A DNA stretch of 64,000 nucleotides from Pyricularia pennisetigena. Lineage: Eukaryota; Ascomycota; Sordariomycetes; Magnaporthales; Pyriculariaceae. The stretch spans positions 4,949,259 to 5,013,258 of the forward strand of contig NC_043742.1 of the NCBI RefSeq assembly GCF_004337985.1. The letters run 5' to 3'. Positions 23,098 through 35,174 of this stretch are shown here, in pieces. Position numbers and translations under genes: made by a program. A model generated the notes under the pieces. The model had not been told where the DNA came from. It saw nothing but the letters and a program-made list of their open reading frames with translations, and did not search any database. Position 1 is the first letter of the stretch. Every line of letters starts with the position of its first letter.

Positions 23098-24133
23098 GGC
23101 GGGGGCGTGTTCTTTAAGTGTGTATGTGTGCTTGGTTAAGTGTCTCGTTCCTACGGGTGAGTGCGGGGAAGGTCGTTGTTGCTGCAGATGCTTGATCCCG
23201 GAGTAGATAGGATAGGCAATTAGGTGTGCATTTGTTTTGGGTGAATTTGTTTTGGTTCCAAGTCTAGTTCTTCCTACTTGACGCGGAACCTGAACAATGA
23301 CGCGCAAAATGGATGCCCGTAGAAGGTGCTCAGAATCAGAAGTCGGCCTGCTCCTCCTCACCTACCCTATCCACAGCGTAGGACGTCACTTTTCGACCAA
23401 GGGGGATGGTGAGCGGGGCAAACTTGGGTGGGCCTGGTTCTCTCCTCTCCTTCCCCCCGCGCTGTTATAAAATTGAATAGACAACCTGAAGGTTGCAAAC
23501 ATTCCTCCAAAGCTGTACATTGGCAAAGTTAAGACATCTGAATTAGTTAATTGGTTGATTCGCTAACAGCGGGTATCATCCTTCATGTACTGACTGCGAT
23601 TTCTAGAATATTGAATGGGCTGACATTACCCATCCTCAAAGTAACCTTTTTGCCAAGCGTGGTCCGTTTTCGCTTTGTTCTCACTCTGCCTGCCCATGGT
23701 ATGGAGGTTGGTATAACGAACGCGTCGCTACCTGATCTGGACCAGGTCTAGCCTTACCGAGTTGGAGCTACCCCTCCACTCTTACATCCCCACCCTCGTG
23801 TACCACAGGAAATCGTCGGACCGCTTTGCCCAACCTTCCCGGCTTCGAGGATTATCGTAAAAGGTCGTTGGGCGTCTCCTTTTTGGTTACGAGCCACTTA
23901 TAGTTAGTCGCTCAGCTTGGCATCTGGTACGACGGGGGAAAAAAAATAGCATTCCGGACCGCATAAACAAAACAAAAGATTAAACCCAATCGTAGATCTT
24001 GCCTCCAACAGTGAAACGCCACCTTCTCCATTTATAAAGTCACAAGAAACATCAACCTATCTCAACTTCCTTTTAGAGATAACCACGGACAAAAAGAAGA
24101 AGGAGAACAAGAACAAAGGAAGAAGCAAAAAAA
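23098..24133. other. Divergent promoter region, GET3 and HIU hydrolase
   Basis: A 1-kb spacer between genes read away from each other. No gene is supported. The last 70 nt before the hydrolase start are purine-rich (GAA/AAG units). Confidence 0.55.
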
Positions 24134-24697
24134 ATGGCAGCTTCAACACAAACCAAAGATCTGATAACCTGTCACGTCCTCGACCAGACCCGCGGTCAGC
24201 CCGCGCGGGGTATGCGCGTGCGCCTGGAGCTAACGCCCTCGACATCCTCCTTTGCGCCAAACTCGACATCGTCTTCGTCTGCAAACAACAACGCCGCCGC
24301 CGCCGCCACCACCACCGGCTCTGCCAACAACAACAGCGGCCTCTCACCGTCGGGCCCCACGGCCACACTCCACCATCACCACCACCACCAGTCGGCACCG
24401 GCAAAGACCTTCGAGTCCCAAACCGACGATGACGGCCGCGTCAAGACCTGGCTGCCCTACAGCGCCGATAACGACAGCGGCGAGGTCCCGGTCTACACCC
24501 TCGACGACGTCTTGGGCGAGCTGGCCGCCGCTGGCAAGAGCAGGTGGACCCTGAGGTTCGACACTGGCTCCTACTTCGGGGCTGGTAACACCTTCTTCCC
24601 CGAGGTCGCTGTCGTTTTCGAGGTCCAACCAGGTCAGAATTACCATGTCCCGCTGCTGCTGAGTCCTTACGGGTACAGCACCTATCGTGGAAGCTGA
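24134..24697 (+). CDS. 5-hydroxyisourate hydrolase (transthyretin-like)
   Basis: Single exon of 187 residues. It begins with the ITCHVLDQTRGQPA block and ends exactly with the diagnostic C-terminal YRGS tetrapeptide. Between them are DGRVKTWLP, WTLRFDTGSYF, FFPEVAVVFEV and YHVPLLLSPYGYSTYRGS. The enzyme hydrolyses 5-hydroxyisourate, the product of urate oxidase, in purine breakdown. The expected active-site residues are the early His in TCHVLD, an Arg in GRVK, and the C-terminal Tyr-Arg-Gly-Ser. Family members are usually about 110-120 residues; the extra length is one insertion at about residues 37-90, rich in Ser, Asn, Ala and Thr, with six consecutive His. No peroxisomal PTS1 is present at the C terminus. 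Confidence 0.93.
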   Translation: MAASTQTKDLITCHVLDQTRGQPARGMRVRLELTPSTSSFAPNSTSSSSANNNAAAAATTTGSANNNSGLSPSGPTATLHHHHHHQSAPAKTFESQTDDDGRVKTWLPYSADNDSGEVPVYTLDDVLGELAAAGKSRWTLRFDTGSYFGAGNTFFPEVAVVFEVQPGQNYHVPLLLSPYGYSTYRGS

Positions 24698-25516
24698 GCT
24701 TGAGAGATTACGCAAGAGATGTATCGGCATGGGTTGCGGGAGTGTGATACTAGTATGATCCATTCTGAGATATATTAATCGTAGCTTTTTGTCATTAACC
24801 GTAGTGTTTTGATAATCTTGCCTACACTTTTACTTGTGTCCGTTCCCAAACACAGACACTGAAAAGGCAAATGCCATGCCTTAATCTAAAACTTAACACC
24901 AAACTATACCGGGGAGTATGAACAACTGATGCGTGCGTGGAAGATCGCATCCTTGATGCGAGCCAGCAGGCGGCCCAGAACCAAAAGACCATTAACTCCA
25001 CGCTTAAACAAAGGGAAACGAACGTGACAAGGCAAATGCCTTGTATCCAAAAAGGTGATCCATCCAGCCTGAAGTATTATCCCTTCATCTCCAAGAATCC
25101 CACTGCCTTCAGCAGTTCACAGGAAAAGACGTTTCAGATCCAGTGTTTCCATGAGCCATATTTGGCCCTAAGAGCTTGCATTGAGCTGTATCTGTATCCG
25201 TACGACAGTGATCGTGGCGTCCAAGCAGAGCTCTCTCAACAGGTGTAGTCGTCGCAGACTATATATGTGGGCAGGCGTGCTGCGTCATCGCAGATCCCGG
25301 AAGACGAATTCGTCATAATCGTCACAGGCTGACCAGCTTGTTCCGGTCTACCTTTTTGATCGAAACGAGCGTGGTGCGCCTGGTGCGGCACTCGTGGAGC
25401 GTCGTATTTGAAAGCGAGCGTATCGATGATTATTTTCATCAAACGTGAACATCGCTAGGTGTACTGAATCTGCTAAAGAAGTTGAGGTTCCCTAGTTGAG
25501 TCTCCGGAGCCGTCCT
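24698..25516. other. Convergent 3' spacer
   Basis: Spacer between the hydrolase and the small basic protein. A 103-codon frame at 24937-25248 has no recognisable feature and is probably chance. Confidence 0.5.
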
Positions 25517-26175
25517 CTAGTCACGGTTCCATCTAAACTTCCTAAAAAGGCTCTTTCTCCTGCCAGACGAGCTCGAAGTCGTAGACGGCGATACCATGGA
25601 CATTTCCGAGATTGGGTGGCTCAATCTGCGGTCATCGTAACTGTCCTTGGTTGAGGGCCGAATGCCAGTCGAACTGGTGTTGATTGATGTCATCCTGGCG
25701 ATTGGTGGTGGTACAGGGGAGTCGCCATCGCTATCAACCATCACGCTCTCGCTCGCCCGATACATGTCGTTAGGAGAAATTCTGCCATGGCTAAGCGTAT
25801 GCTTGTACTTTTGACTGTGAAGCAATGATCTGCGAGTCCTGGACTTGGAAACAGATATGTCGTCTGCAGTGATGCAAGCATCGGGGCTAACAATAGCATC
25901 GGGATGTGGCAGGGTTGTATTCCGTTCTATCCATAAAGCATTAGTCAAGAGAAAAAACATCACCATATCCGAGGATATTATAGTATGTACTTACGGCCAC
26001 AAAAAGGTTCCGGGAAGCCGGTGTCTCTTCTCCGCAACGAGCCAATCGACTTGGTCACGCTGGGACTTTGAGGAATAGATCCCATAGTTTCACAACTGGA
26101 CCAACTCTCGTATCTTGTTCGCCGTGATTTGAAGCTGTGTCGAGAAGACGACCTCCGGGTCAGTTGTGGTAACAT
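25517..26175 (-). CDS. Small basic Ser/Arg-rich protein of unknown function
   Basis: Two exons, 26175-25995 and 25926-25517, joined over a 68-nt intron (GTAAGT donor, GACTAAT branch-like motif, TAG acceptor), give 196 residues in phase. I do not recognise the family. The N-terminal part is rich in Ser and Arg (LTRRSSSRHSFKSRRTR). The middle has a possible phosphorylation-rich region with DSDGDSPVPPP. The protein ends with a Ser run and a strongly basic aromatic tail (GRRKSLFRKFRWNRD). No signal peptide, membrane segment or known catalytic motif is visible. The good intron signals and maintained frame argue that it is real; more upstream coding sequence cannot be excluded. It could be a signalling or membrane-binding adaptor, but that is a guess. 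Confidence 0.55.
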
Positions 26176-29100
26176 AATTGTTGAAAACCGGAAAAGGTGG
26201 AAAGTAAGGCAAGAGCTTGGACTATATTATAAAGATGGGGTGGGTATCTGTTGCAGGTTGCGAGTCGCAGGGTTCAGACAAGGAGGGATGGTGTGTGTAA
26301 GAGATGAGTTGTGCGTAAGCTTGCCAGGCTTGGGATCACTCAGACTGGTAGCAAGTGGCGAGCAACTCGAAGGTTTATTATTCCGATCAGAACCCTGCTC
26401 TGGCCGAAAAAGAAAAAGAGAACATAAGACAGAGAGAAAAATTAAATCGGAACAGCTTCGATTCAGCACAACGATGTCTGAATGAGGCAGAATCCAAGGG
26501 TATTGTCGTAACAACAAGTAAACAAAGGAAAGGACAAGGCAGCTAGCTCAATGACGCTACAAACTTGGTCCTTGTACAGTTTGGCCAGGATTGGATTTGA
26601 GACCGAACGGCTGAAGAAAGGTGGAATAATGGAACAAACAGAATGTAATGTAGAATCCAAGCAAGCCTTCAGAAACAATCACTAGGAAGTTCCTCGACTG
26701 GAGAAAAAAAAAATTAAGATGGTAAAAACACAGAGAAGCAGTGAAGTGAAAATAGGAAAATTAGACAAGGGGATGGAGAAAGGAGTAACAGCGCGTAGTG
26801 CCCTTTAAACTATGAACAAACGTCGTCTGAGAGATTTGATGAGGCAGTTGTCACTTTGACTTTATAAACGGCTGCACAGCTCGGTGTCGTATCTGTTGAG
26901 TTTATCAATTGCTGGAGGGTTTAAAGAGCGCGGCGCGTCTATTTCCTTTTGCCTCGGACCTTGTCCGGGCTACTCAGGACAAAGCATGGGCAGTATGCAT
27001 CGCCAGACTGACGGCTACCCCTGGATGGAAGGATATGTTGTACATGTGTAGGGCGGCTAATAGCAAAACATTAGATGCCCGTGAACCAATGGACTGGTCT
27101 TTTGGATGCCAAGAGTTGTCGTTTCGATGCAATCGAGCGGGCTGCAACTGGGGTCAAGCGCGCTAAGGGTTGTCATCGTAGCCATGGGTCTGGCACTGGT
27201 CCAGAAGCTTCGAAAGCCGCCTTGCGGTTTTGCTCGTGAAGATAGAAATTAAATTGTTGTTGTTATGCTCAAATGCATGCTTTTGCATGGTGTACGTATT
27301 GAGTAAGAGCTCGGCGAAGGTATGAGGCAAGTCGCGCGGCGGGCTGTAACAAATCTGTGTTGAAGCTTACCTTGCCGGTCAAAGGTGGGTCGAGCTGACG
27401 TTGCCCTTTGGCAGAAGCTCTGGGTCGGCCCCTAACCCTAGGTATGTTAGGGCAGCTTGACAACCACTCGTTCCAACTTCTGAGCCGCCCAACCCTGTCT
27501 TTCCGTTTCAACTGATGCGACGACTAAGATCTCGACCGGACCCGTTGTTTGTCGTCCTTCTTGTCTTCGTTGAACAGGCGCGCGGTTCGGCAATACAATC
27601 CGACAGGCAGTGAGGCCAAGGCTGTAGGGCAGTTTCAAAATATCGCTATCGACGGTGTGCTCTCTGTCCGTATCGAAGCTAGAGGACAAAAGACAACGAA
27701 CGCTTTGTTAGGCAAGGGCATGCTGGTGAAGAAAGGAAGAATATTGTTGTTTGGTGGACTGCACAAAGCTCTTACAATTCTGCTGCTAACAACTACCTCA
27801 AACCTGGGTAAGGACTGTAGGTACTTTACACTGAGTCAAGGTGAATGACCAAACTTCAAAAAAGATGCTTGTCGGCGCACTGGGAAGGGTTGACGAAGAA
27901 ATCCCCATTCGACCAAGTGGGAGTTTCCTTTCTTGGCACTAGAGGGGTGGCCGTGACTGAGCCTTTATTGTGATTGACCTCGCCAATCCGCACGCATGGT
28001 CCCGGTCCCAATGACTGTGACAAAAAGAGGCAAAGCTTGGCAAGCAATCATTTGCGAATGGTACTGTAGTTGCAATGCAGATCCCCGCGCGTTGGCGGCG
28101 GCGTGGCGGCGCCGGACATCCTGCTGTGGACCATCATGTCCCGCTCCGCCAGTTGCTACTTGTCAATGCTAGCCAGCATGCAGAGCTGGTGCTAAAGGCT
28201 AAATCGGAACTACCACGTAGCCTAGATCGGTACCCAAGCTTGCTAAGGTAGGTACTGTAATCACAAAATCAGGGTAGGTAGGTATAGAGGGCAGTGCGAA
28301 GTGCCCGCTGTCAAATTCCAACCGGCGATGGGGCGAGGGGGGGGGGATGACGAATCCTAATAATGGAGCGTTGGCCCGCGCCTGGGGGCTGGCTGAGCCT
28401 TGCCCGATTGGGCAGGCATGAGCCAACTTTTGTTGGGGCTGCTGCTTCTTGTCATTCACTCTTAGTGGCCTGTATTTTTCGGCTCGGACGGCAACGACCC
28501 TTAGTAACGTAGCAAGTACAGCAAGGTGCGGGTACCCTTGGTAATGTATGGCAAGAAACCACCCAAGAGACAAACTATCCGTAAGTAGTAAAGTTGCATC
28601 AAATAACAAGGTCATGGTAGGTTGGGTCTGCATTCTACTTTTGCAGGCTATGTTTTTGTTCTACTCCGTGGGGGAAGGATTGTCTCATAGGTTATCAGTG
28701 CACCAATGGTTGGCTGACAAGATCTCGGCGGTCCGTTCCAAGCATTTGCCATCTCATTAGAGCGGCCTACAATTCGCTCATAAATAAGACATTCATGCAG
28801 AATAATCTGACTATTGTGTGCTTTTTGAAACTTGCAGGAAGCACGGAATAGAACCAGTTTTCGATGCAGCGTGTAGTACTGCACAGGGCTTGTGAAAGAA
28901 CTCTCCGCAGACAAGAAAAGTGAGGCAAGTCATGATTGTGCATCGTAGCGGTGAAGTAGAAAAAGTATATGATTCAAAATTTGTCCGATGCTGGACTGAG
29001 CAAATGCAGTCGCTCATGAGACTGTTTAGACCCATGCAATACTCCCTACGGACTACTCCGTAGAACAACGGCTCCCTATTTCCAGTGGATTGCATGGTTG

Positions 29101-30505
29101 AAAAGCCTCAGCACCTGATATTAGTAGTGGGCCAAATTCAACTTTTACAGCCGGAACAATCACCGATTTTCCGTGTTTCCGTAGCATGGAAGACGTGGGG
29201 TAACTTCTAAGAATAGGTTCGGTAATCTCAACTCCAACAAACAATTGGATGGTTGTGGCCCCGTTGAATCGTTGGGGTCTGCCTTGCGAGCGTTTGGCTG
29301 CAACACCCGCTGGGATAACCCCGACGAACCCGAGGCAGGGCCAGCTTCCTTCCGACGACCGAGACTGACATTTGCGTTCGCATTATCGAAAGACGCGTCA
29401 GCCTTATTATTTACTTGTTTTCTCAACAATTCCATCCATATTGACCTGGCTATTGATAGCACGTGCGATGGTACCTGGACAATTTAAAGGTATAAACTTA
29501 ACCGCGTCGACAGGACCGGGCCATCCCGAATTGCCAACCTTCGATGGGTCCGTGTTTGGCTAGTTTCCGGCACGCTATCCTGCTGGTGGCTGGCTGCAAG
29601 TACACATGTTTTTACGTCAACTTGGCCATTTAGTTTTACGGAGAAGCTCATACCAACATAAGCTTTGACGATTCTGGGCCTTGGTGCCAGTGGGAGAAAT
29701 GGAGAAAAAAAATACACACATGAAAACCGAAAAATAGAACAGCCCCGTGGTCGCCTAACCAGAAGCACCAAAGGACAGAAAAAGCTTCCTCATTTGGGTG
29801 GATATAGTTTCATACCCACGTTCGTATGCCGGAGAAGGCTGTAAAATAAAATAAAAATGAAAAAGAAAAAGACTTCTGACGTCATCCTTGGTACCTGGTG
29901 AAGTCCATTAGACTTAGAGACTTAGTTCCAAATCTAAGCATATCATTGACATGAGTGGCTTTTCAAAGTGTCATTGAGCACGAACTGCACGTGTTGGGGC
30001 TTGAAGGTTACTGACAAGTTGACCGGCATACTCTGGAAACGGTACAATGCAATCACCAAAAACAAAACGAACTACTACGGAGTAGGCCTTCTAGAAGCCA
30101 TTGAAAAGAATATGGACCATAAGAAAAGAAAGTGGACCAGGAAAAGCAGAGGATCCAAAAGTAAAAGCAAAAGAAGACACGCAGCATGGCCTTGGGACAC
30201 GATAACCCATAAAAATAAGAGCCAAGCCAATCACTCCGTACTCAGCATCCAAGATCAACTATCCAAAAGCCACACTTACTTTCTGATCCCAGCGGCACAT
30301 GTTTAGCAAGGTATATGTCATTCGTCCCTAATGTTCCGCCGTGCCAATTGCTACAATACATCGTCTATCATCGTAAGAAGAAACAAAATGCTGCTCGTAA
30401 TGGTTGGGCCCAAAAGAGACCAACATGGACCAGTCAAACCCCTTCCGCTTGCTCGTCGGTTGTATGTACTTACACAGAATTACAATCATCGGCCTGGCCC
30501 GCTCA
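26176..30505. other. Gene-poor spacer, 4.3 kb
   Basis: No supported gene. Short frames (such as 27549-27848 and 28199-28633 on opposite strands) look like chance. It holds several copies of TACTCCGTA-like short motifs (near 29050 and 30075), tandem GGTA units near 28245-28290, and A-rich patches. I see no intact transposon. Confidence 0.5.
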
Positions 30506-33429
30506 CTAGTCGTCCATGGGTTTGTCCACCAATGTGACTCCATGCATGCTATCCCGGACTCTTTCAACGTCCCCGCTGATTGCACCATCAGTGGCAGACG
30601 TCTCCGGTATTGCACCACCCGCGACAGACGGGCCTGTTACTCTCCGCCCGCCAACAAACCGAGCTCCGCTGCGCCCCAGACTGTTTCGTTTGTTGACGTT
30701 GGAATCGGCAATCATTTCGGTAATAACCGGTGAGTCGGCCAGACCAGTTGATTGCGTGCCATTACTGCCCGCATGCGAGGTTTCATTGCTTCCCGTAGAG
30801 GAGGGAGACTCGCCACCTGGAACCTCAAGGCTAGATCTCTTGATGCCCATGATCGGCCCCATGCTATGTCTGGGGTGGTGTGTTGCTGTTGGCGATACGG
30901 GGAATCTTGTTTCCGGACCGCCGCTACTCCTGTCGCGCCTGTGGCCCCTGGGTCCAGGCGCAGGTGATGTGGCACGGCTCCGACTGCCAGCCGCCTTCTC
31001 GAGAACCAGCCTGTTGCGCTCCTCCATGTTGGCCCGCCTGTTGCTCTCATCTGTGCTGATGGCGCGGGGCCTACGTTCATTCTTGCTGTCGCTTGGCCCA
31101 TCGTTGGCTGCTGGTGTGGAACCGCGGCTCCCTACCGAGGCAGAGTGGGAAAGTGTTGACATCCTCTTGAGTTCGCTGAAAATAGGATCCTTGTGCTGGA
31201 AAAGATCCCGTATCAAGCGGTAAGCATGCTTCTCCTCCATTGTGAGCGAAGTCTCAACCTTGGGTCGGAGGATGCAAGGAGCCAGCACATTCGCCAGTGC
31301 TGTGACATAGGCCTCATCTGCCGAGGTGAGATCTATCAGTCTCGTAAAGTGATTCATGCAGGCGTCAAGGGTAGCGATGTTGGTAAGCCTCAGCTGTGAT
31401 AGCGTCTGTTGGAGGATGGCGATTCTCGAGTTTTCGGAACCTTCAGTTGCGGGCTGCTGGTATATCGTGCGGATGATCTCGTAGACGTGGGAAGACACGA
31501 GCGAGTCTAGTGCCATTTGGTTTCAAGTCAGTAACAAACTTCCAAAAAGGCATCCAGAAGGCTCCAAGTTGACTTTCAGATGAGACTCACCAGGAAGCTC
31601 AAGCAAGTATAGCTTCAGTAAGCTCGCGACCGTAGGGATATCAAAGTCTGCAAACACCTCTGTGGAGAAGACCCGGCCGTTGTTTACTCTGTTCCGCAAT
31701 CTGTGAGTCTGCGAGAGCGGCACTTCCACCAGCCAAACGCCGCGCCTGGCGTCGTCACCCTCAAGGTCGGGGTAGTGGTGGTCGAGGTATGTGAGGATTG
31801 TTGTGATGATTATGGGCACGCGCTTCTTGTCGGCGCGAGCACGGGCCTCGAGATCGACACCAAAGGTTTGGTCGTCAACCTTGTTGTAGTAGTTCTCGTA
31901 TGTTACAACCTTAGGGATAAAGCTTCCAGTGCGGTAATTCTCCAGTAGGTAGCGCAAATCACTCAACGGCTGCACAGTCTCTTGGTACAGCATCATGTTG
32001 TCGACTGCAGACTGAAGACTCGGGATGACGTTGCTAATGGTGCCCGAAAAGTCCAAAATTACAGTCTTAATCGCCTTCAGACGGTCGAGCTCGCATCGTT
32101 CCAGGAACCTGAGGTGGACAAAGATCTGCTCTTCGAGATCGCAGCGCAGCTCGTCCAGCTTGCGCACTCCAGCCTTGTACCGCTCGTCAGACTCCCTTTG
32201 CTCGCGACGTAGGCGTTCGGCAGGTGTTTCGTTGGGAGGTCCCGTGTTGACGAGGTTCCACTTTTCCAAATACTCGCTAACAGCGCCGACAACCGGTGAG
32301 TCGGAGCCCTCGGACGTGGTTGAAGGCATTGACAACGTCCTGTTCAGTGATGTCTTCTTTTCGGGCATGCCGGCAATCGTAAAGGCCTTGCTCTGCCACT
32401 GGTAGAACATGCGTGAGCTGTTCGCGAAGGTGTTACCCACGTTTCCGATCAACCGCAGAAACTTGTGGTTGACCAGGTCCTGTCCTATGCGCTCGGCGTA
32501 GCTCACGCTCGATGTGCCCATGTTGCGCTGAAGATACTCGACAATGTCAGAGCCAGCAGAAGTGTTCAGGTATGTTCCCAATATGGGCACCTTGGTCTCG
32601 CCCATCTTGATGTGATCCAGCATATGAGCTACGATTTTCTTGATCTGGTCGCGAGTGAACATCTCGTCGCCAATCTCGTACATTTCGTCTTCGTCATCGA
32701 CCTCCTTCTCCTTGTCAACCTTGATCTCGGGCACGTTGGTAGTTTTGCTTGGGCTGTTCTCTGGGTCCTGGAACGCCAGCTTGTTCTCCTCTTCGAGATC
32801 CTCAACAAGGCGGCACTTGTTGAAGTAGTTGCTACGAAGCTTCTTGACCAGTTCTGCTTGCTTGTCGTGCGCCTTTATACGTGATTGTAGTTCGTCTTGT
32901 GAGTCCTGAACACGCTGCTCATGAGCATCGCACCATCTTGAGAAGGGGTTAACGACCAGGTCGCGAATGCTCTGGGCAATCTTCTTGTGGTTCTTGGCGC
33001 CCTCTTGCATCTCGGTTCGGACGCCCTCGTAGGCCTGTGATTACATTCAGTGCGGTCAGAAACAGCCATGCCTACTGTAGAGTCTATAGTCGCATTCGTG
33101 AGGCTCCTGTACCTTCCTGACGGTTGCCCCATCATCGCGACCAAATCCCCCCTGAATCCTGTCGGCGGTCGGTGCGATTTCGCTCAGTTTGTTACCATAG
33201 GCTTCTTCGGCTTCGGCGCGAAGGCGTGCTATTGTGAGCACCTGTCGGTTCTCTAGCACGCCTTGTTGAAGTTTTCCGAAGAGAACACCGAGTCCTGGAA
33301 GCGTACGAGGCGCAGCAGCGGTCAGCACAAACGGTAGTCCGGGTAGCTTCCCGTTATGTTGCCTCCAAACGATTTTTGCTTACCTGCAGCATAATCGCTG
33401 GACCAGAAAGAATCGCTGAATTCCGGCAT
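30506..33429 (-). CDS. RGD2: FCH-DEP-RhoGAP protein, Rgd2-like
   Basis: Four exons on the minus strand: 33429-33384, 33294-33113, 33034-31591 and 31506-30506, giving 890 residues; every junction closes in phase. The N terminus (FSDSFWSSDYAAGLGVLFGKLQQG) begins an F-BAR/FCH region with long charged helices up to about residue 200. A DEP domain lies at about 204-294. The RhoGAP domain covers about 466-660, with PIIITTILTYLDHHYP and LPDSLVSSHVYEIIRTIY. The C-terminal 230 residues are Ser/Pro/Arg-rich and disordered. The order matches yeast Rgd2, a GTPase-activating protein for Cdc42 and Rho5. The loop that carries the arginine finger in other RhoGAPs (GIFR) reads GVWL here, so catalytic activity is uncertain. 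The gene symbol is given by domain order. Confidence 0.88.
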
Positions 33430-35174
33430 GATTACGGCGGCCTGAGAAAGGGGTAGCCAGATCCCAGTGGAGAAGGAAGACCAGGTCGGACGAGAAAGGT
33501 TGAGCTGGGCTCGTGGTAAATTAGGTAGACGGATTCCTCGCTTATCGCGATTTCGATCTTTTGGACTCTGGAAATGAACTGTGAGGCGCAGTTTGGGCGC
33601 GGAATTATGTAAGGTAACTCAGGAGAAAGGGAGCCGGTTGCTTCCTCCTTTTGATGCCGTGACGTCGTATGGGCTAGACCTAGTTCTTGGTCTTGCAGGT
33701 GGTAGGGTAGGGTGTTATCGCGTGGCGGTGCGGCAGTAACGCAGATAGATGTACGCCAAACGGCGAAAAGCGGTATCGTTGGTTAGCCTCCTCCCGTCGA
33801 TCAAATGGATGCCAACCGAACCATCAGACGCCTGTAGCTGGTCTTGTGTTTAGCTTTAGGAGACAACGACCGCGTAAATTAAGATTAAGATGCGGTTGGA
33901 GCGCGCAGGTCAGACACTGGTTTTGCTTGCACAAGAAGCAAAAATGGCAATTGCCCAGACTTGCTACGAAAAGATAGGTAGGGCGACCTAATATTCTTTC
34001 TACATGTAGGAATTATTTCAGCTTGCGCCGCTGCAACGGTCCAATTGCCCCCATTCCTTCATGACAAGGTGGGGACTGGCCAGGTCCATGTTGCCTCCAG
34101 TTCCTCCACTGCCCCCAAAGCAAACCTGGTCAGCTTGATGTTGCCCTCCTATCCAGACCCACATTGACGCCCAGTCTGACGGCCCCTGACAGCAGCCCAG
34201 CAGTGCCGAGCCCTGGAATCCTACTCTTCCCGTTCTCTCATAGGATTGTTGCACGGGTTTTGAAACTGTGCAGCCAACATGAGACGAAAAAAAAAAATTG
34301 ACGAGCCAAGGCTTCTGTGCATGCCCATCATCTCATCTTCTACCGGCTAAGAATTACTGCAACCAATTGCGCTGAACAACTAAAATTTTTGGGTTTGGTC
34401 TGGTCTATCTGTGCATTGGGCGTAATTTCAGTGTAAATTCCTTTGTCTAATTATGATGCTCGCGACGTAAGTCATGAGGCAAGGTCAGTCTTGTCTCGTA
34501 TCCCGAAGTGTAAATTGGTACTATTTATATCTCTACCTTTCCAAGGCCCTTGGTCTACCTACACTACTTTGCAATCTATCAGTTACTGGCCGTACTTGGT
34601 AGGGCCTTGCTTACATAGGAGCAAGAGCTTGAACGAACGAACGAACGAAGGAACCTATATGGAAGTACGATATATGATTTCGTGTGTCGTACTCGAGAAA
34701 GGGATGGAGTCGTTCAATTGTGATTACCATGGGAACAGTCACAGCCTACTACTACCAACCGCACAAACAAGATCCGAGGATATGGTTATAACTTTAAAGC
34801 ATATCTCGTCAAAGCACGCGGAAATGTATCATGTTTGAAAACTCGTGCCGGCACTATTTGCTTACGATTAGTTGGTGATAACAGGAGGCTAAGGTTCGGC
34901 AGGGCGCGGAGTAAAAGCGGGGACTAGCTCCGGCGGGACCTACCACACTGGCTGTTCCGATGATACGCGCATCTTGGTCTGTTCGATCGCTGTGTATCAA
35001 TCGCTCTTTAACCTATCGGCTGATAAGAGGAACCTACAATTGTGAATTGGAAGAATACATCTGTACCGCTCCGTATACTCTTTCGCAAAGAAGAAAAAAA
35101 GGCTCCATTAGTGCAAAGAAGAGTGGCGTATACAAACTTGGGGAAACCCCTAACGACAACGAAAGCGCCACATC
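33430..35174. other. Divergent spacer, RGD2 and dipeptidase
   Basis: About 1.7 kb between genes read away from each other. A GAAC tandem (four units near 34633-34650) is present. The 131-codon frame at 34443-34838 has no family resemblance. Confidence 0.5.

Noticed and set aside
28199..28633. 144-codon minus frame
   Set aside because: Overlaps other short frames in a gene-poor block and has low-quality composition; likely chance.
34443..34838. 131-codon plus frame in the RGD2-dipeptidase spacer
   Set aside because: No motif and no continuation across introns.
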